Below, piece after piece: positions 23,739 to 31,330 of a stretch of DNA of 33,431 nucleotides. Below the pieces are notes generated by a model. The model had not been told where the DNA came from. It made no database searches and worked only from the letters and a program-made list of their open reading frames with translations. Within the stretch, counting starts at the first letter, position 1, and each line of letters starts with the position of its first letter. Location of the stretch: positions 1 to 33,431 of the forward strand of contig NZ_NEHB01000011.1 of assembly GCF_002127655.1 (NCBI RefSeq), in the 5' to 3' direction. A program made the position numbers and the translations under genes. The stretch comes from Janthinobacterium sp. GW456P (GTDB taxonomy: Bacteria; Pseudomonadota; Gammaproteobacteria; Burkholderiales; Burkholderiaceae_D).

Positions 23739-24592
23739 ACAGCGCCGTGATCGACGCGCTGCCGCTGCTGCCCTTCTTCCTGCCCGCCAGCGGCGGCCAG
23801 CGCTACTGCCTGCTGCACCTGCCGCCACCGGGCCGCACAGTGCGCGGCGGCATCGTCTACGTGCATCCATTTGCGGAAGAACTCAATAAAAGCCGCCACG
23901 TGGCCGCCGCGCAGGCGCGCGCGTTTGCCGCCGCCGGCTACAGCGTGCTGCAGATCGATCTGTTCGGCTGCGGCGACAGCAGCGGCGACTTTGGCGAAGC
24001 GCGCTGGGACATCTGGCACAACGACTTGCACCTGGCTTGCGCGTGGCTGGCGCAGCGCGTCAATGGCCCGTTGACCGTCTGGGGCTTGCGCCTGGGTGCC
24101 CTGCTGGCCCTCGATTTCGCCAGCCGCGCGCCGCTGCCGCTGGCCCGTCTGCTGCTGTGGCAAGCGGAACTCGATGGACGGCGCGTTATCGACCGCTTCC
24201 TGCGCCTGCGCCTGGCATCGGGCATGCTGGCCGGCGGCACGCGGGAAGCGCCGGGCCATGCGCGCGCCGCGCTGGCGAATGGCGAGCCTGTGGAAGTGGC
24301 GGGCTACCTGCTGGCGCCGGAACTGGCGCACGCCATCGATGGTGTCAGCGCGTCCGCCCTGCTGCCGTCCGTTCCCGTCTACTGGCTCGATTACCGGGCG
24401 CCGGAACAGACAGCCGCACCCTTGCCGCCGCTGGCGCGCGAATGGCGCGAACAGGGCGCCGTCGTGCACCTGGCCAGCTTCGGCGACGGGCCGTTCTGGC
24501 ACAGCGGGGAGCTGCTGGCGTGCCCGCAACTGCTGCACGCCACGCGTGCGCTGTGCCGCGACTGGCTCGATGAAGAGAGGATACCGCCATGA
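23735..24592 (+). CDS. Alpha/beta-hydrolase-fold protein, 'hydrolase 2, exosortase A-associated' type, Arg at the nucleophile position
   Basis: The 285-residue product shows the alpha/beta-hydrolase fold: VYVHPFAEELNKSR near 42-54, then VLQIDLFGCGDSSGDF, then the elbow WGLRLGA (residues 116-122). The usual nucleophile (G-x-Ser-x-G) is replaced by Arg119. Without a Ser or Cys there it is unlikely to be a normal esterase. It may be a structural or binding partner of hydrolase 1, or use another residue. Its order, directly after the ACP and before hydrolase 1, matches exosortase A clusters. It has 4-base overlaps at both ends. Confidence 0.8.
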   Translation: MNSAVIDALPLLPFFLPASGGQRYCLLHLPPPGRTVRGGIVYVHPFAEELNKSRHVAAAQARAFAAAGYSVLQIDLFGCGDSSGDFGEARWDIWHNDLHLACAWLAQRVNGPLTVWGLRLGALLALDFASRAPLPLARLLLWQAELDGRRVIDRFLRLRLASGMLAGGTREAPGHARAALANGEPVEVAGYLLAPELAHAIDGVSASALLPSVPVYWLDYRAPEQTAAPLPPLAREWREQGAVVHLASFGDGPFWHSGELLACPQLLHATRALCRDWLDEERIPP

Positions 24593-25497
24593 AACGCGAC
24601 AGCAGTCAGCAGCACTTCGCGGGGCACAGCGTGCGCGAGCTGGCCCTGCGCTTTCGCAGCGCGGCAGCCGTTCTCGGTCTCGGTGGTGGTGACGACGAGG
24701 CGCACGCGCACATGCTTGGCATCCTCAGCCTGCCCGCCGCGCCTGGCCCGCGCGGCATCTTGATCGTCACGGGCGGGCCGCAGTACAGAATCGGCAGCCA
24801 CCGCCAGTTCGTCCTGCTGGCCCGCGCCCTGGCCGCATGCGGCTGGCCCGTGCTGCGTTTCGACCTGCGCGGCATGGGCGACAGCGAAGGTACACCGCGC
24901 GACTACCGCGCCGCCGGTCCCGACATCGCCGGGGCGCTGGCGCAATTCTTCCACGCCGTGCCGTCCTTGCGCGAAGTGGCGCTGTGGGGCTTGTGCGACG
25001 GCGCCACGGCGGCCGCCTGCCATGCGCCGCGCGACGCGCGCGTCAATGCCCTGGTGCTGCTCAACCCCTGGGTGCGCAGCAGCGCCGGCCTGGCGCGCGC
25101 CACCTTGCGCCACTATTATTTGCCGCGCCTGCTGCAAGGCGCGTTCTGGCGCAAGCTGGCGGGCGGCGGACTGCAACTGGGCGCCAGCCTGGCGTCGCTG
25201 CGGCAGGTGGCGGCCGCCACGCAGACACCGGCAACACAGCAAGACGATGCGCCCGCGCCGGCCCTGCTGCGGGCGTTGACCCAATTCCAGGGCAAGGTGC
25301 TCTTGATTCTCAGCGGCGACGACCTGGGCGCGCGCGAGTGGCAAGCCCTGATCGCTGGCGATCCGGCCTGGCGCGCCGTCACCGCGCGCGCGCAATGGAC
25401 ACAGGCGCAGGTCGAGGGCGCCAACCACACGTTCGCCAGCGCCGCCTGGCGCGGCGAAGTGGAACGGTTGTGCGCACGCTGGCTGCGGTCATGGTAG
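24589..25497 (+). CDS. Alpha/beta-hydrolase, 'hydrolase 1, exosortase A-associated' type, Cys nucleophile
   Basis: The 302-residue protein has the fold marks TGGPQYRIGSHRQFV near 61-75 and VLRFDLRGMGDSEG near 88-101. Its nucleophile elbow is WGLCDGA with Cys136. An acidic residue (SGDD, about 244-245) and a histidine (GANHTF, His280) complete a possible Cys-Asp-His triad. Cysteine hydrolases with thioester-type chemistry would suit a job on acyl-ACP, such as release or transfer, but this is inference. The start overlaps the hydrolase 2 stop (ATGA), and the end overlaps the following glycosyltransferase gene by 7 bases. Confidence 0.8.
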   Translation: MKRDSSQQHFAGHSVRELALRFRSAAAVLGLGGGDDEAHAHMLGILSLPAAPGPRGILIVTGGPQYRIGSHRQFVLLARALAACGWPVLRFDLRGMGDSEGTPRDYRAAGPDIAGALAQFFHAVPSLREVALWGLCDGATAAACHAPRDARVNALVLLNPWVRSSAGLARATLRHYYLPRLLQGAFWRKLAGGGLQLGASLASLRQVAAATQTPATQQDDAPAPALLRALTQFQGKVLLILSGDDLGAREWQALIAGDPAWRAVTARAQWTQAQVEGANHTFASAAWRGEVERLCARWLRSW

Positions 25498-26792
25498 CGC
25501 CCACGTCGAACGCGGCCCGGCCGAACGCGGCCCGACCAAAACGGGTGCTGATGGTCGCCTACCATTTTCCCCCGCTGGCCGGCGGCAGCGGTATTTTGCG
25601 CACCCTGGGCTTCGCGCGCCATTTGCCCGACTGCGGCTGGCAGCCGCTGGTGCTCAGTCCCAGCCCTGTCGCGTATGCGCAGAAAGGAATGTCGCAGCTG
25701 GCGCAGATCGGCGAGCGCGCCACCGTGCGGCGCACCCTGGCGCTGGACGCGGCGCGCCATTTGGCCATCGCCGGGCGCTATCCGCGCTGCCTGGCCCTGC
25801 CCGACCGCTGGAGTTCCTGGTGGCTGAGCGCCGTGCCGGCCGGCCTGCGCATGATCCGCGAATACCGCCCCGACGCCATCTGGTCGACGTATCCGATCGC
25901 CACGGCGCACCTGATCGCGCTGACCCTGCAAAAACTCAGCGGCCTGCCGTGGATCGCCGACCAGCGCGATCCCATGCTCGACGACAGCGACCCGCTGGCG
26001 CCGTATCCGCCCGAACCCCGTTTGCACCGCCTGCATGCGTGGATCGAGCAGCGCATCGCGGCACGCAGCGCAGCCATCGTCTGCACCACGCCGGGCGCCA
26101 TCGATGCGCACCGGCGGCGCCTGGCGCAGGTCACGCGCGAGCGTTTCCACCTGATCGAAAATGGCTACGATGAAGACGGCTACCCGGACAGCCCTGCGCA
26201 CACGGGCCACCGCAGCCGCTTTTTGCTGCTGCACAGCGGCGTGATCTACCCGTCCGAACGCGACCCGCAAGCGCTGTTCGAGGCCCTGGCCCGGCTGCGC
26301 CGCGACGGCGTGCTGCATGCGCGCAATTTCCAGCTGGTGCTGCGCGCCACGGGCCACGATGCGTGGCTGGCGGGCCTGCTGGCGAAGTACGGCGTCCAGG
26401 ACCTGGTCAGCCTGGAACCGTTGCAGCCGCACGGCGCGGCGCTGCAGGAAATGCTGGCCGCCGACGGCTTGCTGCTGCTGCAGGCGGCCAACTGCAATGC
26501 GCAGATTCCCGCCAAGCTGTATGAATACCTGCGCTGTCGCCGCCCCATCCTGGCGCTGACCGACCTGGCGGGCGACAGCGCGGCCAAGCTGCGCCACTGC
26601 GGCATCGATACCATCGGCCAGCTGGCCTCGAGCGCCGACTGCGCGCGCGCGCTGCTGCGCTTCCTGGAACTGGCCCGCCAGGGCAGCGCGCCGCTGGCCA
26701 GCCCCACGGCCATCGCCCTGCAATCGCGGCAAGCCCGCAGCAACGCCCTGGCCGATGTGCTGGACCAGGTCAGCCACAGGAGAACAGCATGA
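25491..26792 (+). CDS. Glycosyltransferase, GT-B (family 4-like)
   Basis: The 433-residue product starts with a short variable lead and then KRVLMVAYHFPPLAGGSGIL, the typical N-terminus of GT4-like enzymes. Later blocks are PDAIWSTYPIATAHLIAL, LPWIADQRDPM, LIENGYDEDGYP and LLHSGVIYPSERDP, with a C-terminal region around AKLYEYLRCRRPILALTD, where the donor Glu signature is expected. It would add a sugar to the growing unit. The ATG at 25491 overlaps the stop of hydrolase 1 by 7 bases. Its stop overlaps the TPR gene start as ATGA. Confidence 0.8.
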   Translation: MVAPTSNAARPNAARPKRVLMVAYHFPPLAGGSGILRTLGFARHLPDCGWQPLVLSPSPVAYAQKGMSQLAQIGERATVRRTLALDAARHLAIAGRYPRCLALPDRWSSWWLSAVPAGLRMIREYRPDAIWSTYPIATAHLIALTLQKLSGLPWIADQRDPMLDDSDPLAPYPPEPRLHRLHAWIEQRIAARSAAIVCTTPGAIDAHRRRLAQVTRERFHLIENGYDEDGYPDSPAHTGHRSRFLLLHSGVIYPSERDPQALFEALARLRRDGVLHARNFQLVLRATGHDAWLAGLLAKYGVQDLVSLEPLQPHGAALQEMLAADGLLLLQAANCNAQIPAKLYEYLRCRRPILALTDLAGDSAAKLRHCGIDTIGQLASSADCARALLRFLELARQGSAPLASPTAIALQSRQARSNALADVLDQVSHRRTA

Positions 26793-27493
26793 AGCACCCG
26801 ATACTTGCCTGCACCCTGGCCGCCTGCTCCAGCATGGCGGCGGCCGAATGCCCGCCCTACGTCAAGCATACGCCGGGCGGCGACTATACGAGCGCGGAAG
26901 ACCGCGAGGGTCTGTCCGTGATTGAGAAATTCCATTTTTCGCGTGGCGTGGAAACGCTCACGCAAGGCATGACGGGCAGCCTGGGCGCCGACATCAGCTA
27001 CACCCTGGAGCACTTCCCGAACCACCACCGGGCGCTGGCCTCGATGGCGAAACTGGGCCTGCGCCTGAAAAGCGCGCAGCCGGTGGGCGCCCGCTACACG
27101 GTCAGCTGCTACTTCGAACGGGCGATTGCCTTCGCGCCGCAGGACGTGACGGCGCGCATGGTGTTTGGCAACTACCTGCTGGCCACGGGCCAGGATGCGA
27201 TGGCGCTGGAACAGCTGGATGCGGCCAGCCGCCTGGCGCCCGAGCAGGCCACCATCCAGTACAACCTGGGCTTGATGTATGTGAAAAAGAAGGAATACGA
27301 GAAGGCCAGCGCGCACGCGCAAAAAGCCTATGCGCTGGGCTTCCCCCTGCCGGGGCTGAAGAACAAGCTGAAGGCGGCGGGCAAGTGGAAAGAACCGCCG
27401 CCGCCGCCCGCACCTGCGCCTGCACCCGCTGCCGTTGACGCGGCGGGCGCCGAACCGGCCGTGCCACCCGTCGAAAAACCTAGCGGGGAATGA
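26789..27493 (+). CDS. Exported TPR-repeat protein
   Basis: The 234-residue product starts with a signal peptide (MKHPILACTLAACSSMAAAE, cleavage after AAA). Three or so tetratricopeptide-like repeats lie at about 70-190, for example ARMVFGNYLLATGQDAMALE, then LAPEQATIQYNLGLMYVKKK and EYEKASAHAQKAYAL. The C-terminal 40 residues are rich in proline and alanine (KEPPPPPAPAPAPAAV). It is probably periplasmic and mediates protein contacts in polymer assembly or export. It is the last gene of the plus-strand unit. Its end overlaps the convergent gene by 14 bases. Confidence 0.8.
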   Translation: MKHPILACTLAACSSMAAAECPPYVKHTPGGDYTSAEDREGLSVIEKFHFSRGVETLTQGMTGSLGADISYTLEHFPNHHRALASMAKLGLRLKSAQPVGARYTVSCYFERAIAFAPQDVTARMVFGNYLLATGQDAMALEQLDAASRLAPEQATIQYNLGLMYVKKKEYEKASAHAQKAYALGFPLPGLKNKLKAAGKWKEPPPPPAPAPAPAAVDAAGAEPAVPPVEKPSGE

Positions 27494-28229
27494 CGGCCGG
27501 CCGCCGCGCCATGCTCAGATGCCCCGTCGGCGAGGCGGCCAGCGCGGCGGCGAGGTCGCGCCGCGACTGCACCTTGTCGTCAGCCTCGCTGATGAACGCC
27601 AGCTCGGACGGCTGCAGCGCGGTGACGGTCAGCAGCATCACCTCGCCATACGGCGTGGCGAACGATGGCGCGATGCCGCTGGCGCCCTGGGCCAGCAGCA
27701 CGCCCACCTGTTCGTTCTCGTCTTCCAGGCCGTTTGGTGGCTGCCGCACGTCCAGCAGCATCGACACGCTGCCGTGGCGCTGCATCAGCAAATCGATGGA
27801 ACCGTTGTAGGCCACGTTCTGGCTGACCTGGTAGATCAGGTCGAACAGCCACGATTGCTGCACGGGATTGCCATCGAAGGCGGCCAGCGGCGCTTCGATG
27901 CACACTTCCAGCAGGTGGCCGCGCGGCACAAACACGTCGTCGTCATCTTCGAACGGATCGCTCAAGCCATCGCTGGCGATGATGATGGAATCGGCGCGGC
28001 GGATCACCCTCCAGGCCTGGCGCAGCGAGGGCCAGCGGGGGCCGCCCATGAAGGCGGGATTGACCAGCGGCGCCAGCACGTCGGCGTCCACCGCGCCCAG
28101 GGTGGCATAAAAGGCGTCGCGCGCGGCGCAGGCCGTGGCCAGCATCTGTGCGCCCGCTTCCTTGCCGACGACGGCGTCGTCCGGTTGCACTACTGGGGGA
28201 ATGTCGTTGTCTGGCATATCACTACTCAT
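27480..28229 (-). CDS. SUFU-like (suppressor of fused domain) protein
   Basis: The 249-residue soluble protein contains ADSIIIASDGLSDPFEDDDD near 80-100, HLLEVCIEAPLAAF, and a middle region WLFDLIYQVSQNVAYNG. This matches what I recall of bacterial suppressor-of-fused domains (DGLSDPF, then E..IE). Such proteins are often found near polymorphic toxins, but no toxin is visible here. It is the third gene of a minus-strand unit and starts 4 bases after the preceding stop. The MSSDMPD start at 28229 is preferred; 28217 is an in-frame alternative. A longer frame to 28484 only shadows the next gene. Confidence 0.55.
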   Translation of the reverse strand: MSSDMPDNDIPPVVQPDDAVVGKEAGAQMLATACAARDAFYATLGAVDADVLAPLVNPAFMGGPRWPSLRQAWRVIRRADSIIIASDGLSDPFEDDDDVFVPRGHLLEVCIEAPLAAFDGNPVQQSWLFDLIYQVSQNVAYNGSIDLLMQRHGSVSMLLDVRQPPNGLEDENEQVGVLLAQGASGIAPSFATPYGEVMLLTVTALQPSELAFISEADDKVQSRRDLAAALAASPTGHLSMARRPAVIPR

Positions 28230-28233
28230 TGAA

Positions 28234-28680
28234 TTAGTCGGCAGGCGGAAAATCGTCATAATTACGGGGCAGATAAGCCCAGATGCGCGCCACCCGGTCC
28301 CGCACCTCGAAATCGAAGCCGATGCGTTGAAGCTCCGGCAGGATCCACACGCCGTGGTCGATAATTTTTTTTGGCAGCAGCATGGCCACGTGTTCTTCCG
28401 AGTACAGGCTGATGTCGAACCATTCCACGCCCAGGAACGGGAACGGCGGATGGTAATCCCACTCCGTGTCCCAGCGCGAGACATAGCCGCTCACGGAACC
28501 GTAGCGGTACGACGGCACCCAGTCGGTGCGCCCGCGCATGAAGGCCAGCAGCTCGTTCCACTTGCAGTCGTTGGCGGCGCCGGCCAGGTTGCGCCGCGCG
28601 ATGTGGCCGCGCAGCTTGCGCTTGATATCGTCGCCGCCGGCGTCGGCCAGTGGCAGGCCGTGTGTCACGGATGCCGTCAT
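28234..28680 (-). CDS. DUF6678-like protein
   Basis: The 148-residue product has no signal peptide. It contains NDCKWNELLAFMRGR near 37-51, then WVPSYRYGSVSGYVSRWDTE and WDYHPPFPFLGVEWFDISLY. This aromatic pattern matches the family I know as DUF6678, whose function is unknown. The start overlaps the stop of the DUF6058-like gene (ATGA), and the stop lies 4 bases before the SUFU-like gene. The three are probably made from one message. Confidence 0.6.
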   Translation of the reverse strand: MTASVTHGLPLADAGGDDIKRKLRGHIARRNLAGAANDCKWNELLAFMRGRTDWVPSYRYGSVSGYVSRWDTEWDYHPPFPFLGVEWFDISLYSEEHVAMLLPKKIIDHGVWILPELQRIGFDFEVRDRVARIWAYLPRNYDDFPPAD

Positions 28681-29393
28681 GCGAGGTCCGTGTCGCTCAC
28701 GCGCATATTGGCCCGCAAGTCCTCGACCAGGCGCTTGCGGCTGCTCAAGGCGTATTCGACGGGAGAAAAAGGCATGGCCGCCGCGGCATAGGCATCGATC
28801 AGCGCATGCATTTCCTGCGCCTGCCGTTGCGGCAGCAGCGTCTTGCTGCCGTTCCCGCTAGTGTGCGCGAGCTTTTCCTGCAGCACCTCTTTCCAGGCGA
28901 TGTGCGCTTCCGACATGGGATGGGCCACGCACAGGGAAAACGTGCCGTTCAAAAAATACGTCCAGGCGCTGTCGGTACGCACGCGCAAGCCCTCCGCCAG
29001 TGGCGTGCCCGCGTCGTCGAAACTGTCGCGCAGGCGCCAAGTCGTCAGGTTCAGGGTGGCCAGCGCGGCCGCATAACGCGACGTAAATTGCGCCTTCAGG
29101 CGCGCTCGCGCATCCGTTTCGTGCGCCGCCGCGTCGGCAAGAGCCTGGCGCGCAATGGCGATCCAGCCCAGCTGGGATGGCGGAAAATAGCGGCCGGCCC
29201 TGGACCCGGGTGCCGCCATGGCGCCAAAGACGAAGGAATGCACCTTGCCGCCGTCATCGACCACGTAGGCGGGCGCGGGAACCAGGCCCGCCCGGATCAG
29301 GGCATCGATTTCGTCCATGCCCATGGCGGCGGCTGCCGCCAGCTGCGTCTCGTCCAGATAGTGCTGCGCGAGATAAGTATCGAGTTCCGTCAT
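28677..29393 (-). CDS. DUF6058-like protein
   Basis: The 238-residue product begins ELDTYLAQHYLDETQLAAAA and has IDALIRAGLVPAPAYVVDDG (28-47), then FVFGAMAAPGSRAGRYFPPS and QLGWIAIARQALAD. I associate this layout with DUF6058 family 'natural product biosynthesis' proteins, whose activity is unknown. The second half contains WTYFLNGTFSLCVAHPMSEA. It is the first gene of a three-gene minus-strand unit and lies 43 bases downstream of purT. Read-through from purT is possible. GGAAG lies upstream of the ATG. Confidence 0.6.
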   Translation of the reverse strand: MTELDTYLAQHYLDETQLAAAAAMGMDEIDALIRAGLVPAPAYVVDDGGKVHSFVFGAMAAPGSRAGRYFPPSQLGWIAIARQALADAAAHETDARARLKAQFTSRYAAALATLNLTTWRLRDSFDDAGTPLAEGLRVRTDSAWTYFLNGTFSLCVAHPMSEAHIAWKEVLQEKLAHTSGNGSKTLLPQRQAQEMHALIDAYAAAAMPFSPVEYALSSRKRLVEDLRANMRVSDTDLA

Positions 29394-29436
29394 GCTTCTG
29401 CTTCCATGTTGATGACTGTTGTATCGCTAAACCGGC

Positions 29437-30666
29437 TTACTTCGCCACCGGTTTGACTTTGGATGCGGCCAGCACGGCCCGTTCGCGGGCCGTGTCGATA
29501 TCGTCGGCCGTGGCCAGCGCCACGCCCATGCGGCGGCGGGCGAACGATTCCGGCTTGCCGAACAGGCGCAGGTCCGCGCCCGGCACCTGCAAGGCCTCGG
29601 CCACGCCTTCGAAGGCGATGCCTTTCGCTTCCAGCTGGCCGTAGATGACGGCCGAGGCGCCGGGCGAGCGCAGCGCCACGTTGACGGGTAAACCGAGGAT
29701 GGCTTTCGCGTGCAGCTCGAATTCGCTCTGCACCTGGCTGGCCATGGTGACCATGCCCGTGTCGTGCGGACGCGGGCTCACTTCCGAGAACCACACCATG
29801 TCATCCTTGACGAACAGCTCCACGCCGAACAGGCCCAGGCCGCCCAGGTTGTCCGTCACCTTGCGGGCGATCTCGCGCGAACGCGTCAAAGCCAGCGGCG
29901 CCATGCGGGCCGGCTGCCACGATTCGACGTAGTCGCCGTGCACCTGCAAGTGGCCGATCGGCTCGCAGAACTGCGTCTCGATCTGTCCCGAAGCGCCCAC
30001 GGCGCGCACCGTCAGCAAGGTGATTTCGTAGTCAAAATCGATGAAACCCTCGACGATGACGCGGCCCGTGTCGACCCGGCTGCCGCTGGCCGCATACGCC
30101 CACGCCGCGTCCACCTCAAGCGCGCTATCGAGTTTGGACTGGCCCTTGCCCGACGACGACATCACGGGTTTCACCACGCAGGGGAAGCCGATTTCCTGGC
30201 ACGCCAGCTGCAATTCCTGCAGGCTGCTGGCGAAGCGGTATGGCGACGTCGCCACGCCCAGGGTTTCGGCGGCCAGGGTGCGGATGCCTTCGCGGTTCAT
30301 CGTCAGCACGGCCGCGCGCGCGTTCGGGATGCAGGTGATCTGCCCGGCCGCTTCCAGCGCGGCCAGGGTATCGGTGGCGATGGCCTCGATTTCCGGCACG
30401 ATCAAATCCGGCTTTTCCAGCTCGATCAGGGCGGCCAGCGCCACGCCATCGCTCATGTCGATCACGTGCGAGCGGTGCGCCACCGGGTGGCCCGGCGCAT
30501 TCGGATAGCGGTCGACGGCAATCACTTCCACGCCCAGGCGCTGCAGCGCGATGATCACTTCCTTGCCCAGTTCGCCGGAACCCAGCAGCATGACTTTGAT
30601 GGCGGTGGAAGACAGGGGTGTGCCGAAGGTGCGGGGCGCGATGGTGCTGCTGGTGCTAGTGGTCAT
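29437..30666 (-). CDS. purT: Formate-dependent phosphoribosylglycinamide formyltransferase
   Basis: This cytosolic enzyme of purine synthesis makes formyl-GAR from GAR, formate and ATP. The 409-residue length and the ATP-grasp landmarks fit Pur[14 protein letters not shown] near 25-37, [45 protein letters not shown], and [17 protein letters not shown], which includes the metal-binding Glu. The N-terminal 20 residues are Ser/Thr-rich and may be a lead or an upstream start. No Shine-Dalgarno stands out before the ATG at 30666; MLLGSG begins too late to be the start. Confidence 0.93.
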   Translation of the reverse strand: MTTSTSSTIAPRTFGTPLSSTAIKVMLLGSGELGKEVIIALQRLGVEVIAVDRYPNAPGHPVAHRSHVIDMSDGVALAALIELEKPDLIVPEIEAIATDTLAALEAAGQITCIPNARAAVLTMNREGIRTLAAETLGVATSPYRFASSLQELQLACQEIGFPCVVKPVMSSSGKGQSKLDSALEVDAAWAYAASGSRVDTGRVIVEGFIDFDYEITLLTVRAVGASGQIETQFCEPIGHLQVHGDYVESWQPARMAPLALTRSREIARKVTDNLGGLGLFGVELFVKDDMVWFSEVSPRPHDTGMVTMASQVQSEFELHAKAILGLPVNVALRSPGASAVIYGQLEAKGIAFEGVAEALQVPGADLRLFGKPESFARRRMGVALATADDIDTARERAVLAASKVKPVAK

Positions 30667-30766
30667 GGCAGGGTCTGTAGGCGGATGGAAAGATGGCTGG
30701 GACTATAGCAAATGCCAGCCATCTTGGACAGGGCGCGCCGCAGGCGTGCGCCTGGCGGCAAGGCGC

Positions 30767-31264
30767 CTATCCCGCATACGCGCGCTTGATCTCGTCGATG
30801 TCGATTTTCTTCATGCCCATCATGGCCTTCATCACGCGCTGCGCCTTGACGGGATCGGGATCCGTCAGCAGCCGGATCATGATGGTGGGCACGATTTGCC
30901 AGGACACCCCGAACTGGTCCTTGAGCCAGCTGCATTGCTGCGCTTCCGGCGGCCCGCCTTGGGACAGCAGGTTCCAGTAGTGGTCGACCTCGTCCTGGGT
31001 CTCGCAATTGACCTGGAACGAGATCGCTTCGGAAAAATGGAACAGGGGGCCGCCGTTCAAGCCTGTAAAGGTCTGGCCATCGAGCTCGAAGGCCACCGTC
31101 AGCACGCTGCCCGGCTCCTGGCCGTGGATTTCCTTGCCTTCCTCGCCATAGCGCAGGATCTGGCCGATCTTCGAATTGGGAAATATTTCCGTATAAAATC
31201 GGGCCGCCGCCTCGGCGTTGCCGTTGAACCATAAACATGGGGTAATCTTTTGTACGCTATGCAT
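30767..31264 (-). CDS. VOC-family protein, PhnB-like
   Basis: The 165-residue product has two glyoxalase/bleomycin-resistance-type halves. The first contains ITPCLWFNGNAEAAARFYTE and IFPNSKIG; the second starts near ISFQVNCETQDEVDHYW and includes WLKDQFGVSWQIVP. It matches the PhnB/'3-demethylubiquinone-9 3-methyltransferase' annotation group, whose real activity is mostly unknown. A GGGAGA stretch precedes the ATG. It stands alone, between purT and the secretion genes. Confidence 0.85.
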   Translation of the reverse strand: MHSVQKITPCLWFNGNAEAAARFYTEIFPNSKIGQILRYGEEGKEIHGQEPGSVLTVAFELDGQTFTGLNGGPLFHFSEAISFQVNCETQDEVDHYWNLLSQGGPPEAQQCSWLKDQFGVSWQIVPTIMIRLLTDPDPVKAQRVMKAMMGMKKIDIDEIKRAYAG

Positions 31265-31330
31265 GATGTCTCCCTTGGCCGAAATAGGATCGCCTTCCCT
31301 GTGCGGGAAGGACCGCCACCAATATAGTCA

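Noticed and set aside
26789..27493. PEP-CTERM sorting signal at the C-terminus of the TPR protein
   Set aside because: The tail is proline-rich but lacks the PEP motif, the membrane helix and the basic end that define PEP-CTERM.
29429..29454. Inverted repeat AAACCGG/CCGGTTT at the end of purT as a terminator
   Set aside because: It overlaps the last purT codons, has a 12-base loop and no T-run, so it is not a convincing intrinsic terminator.
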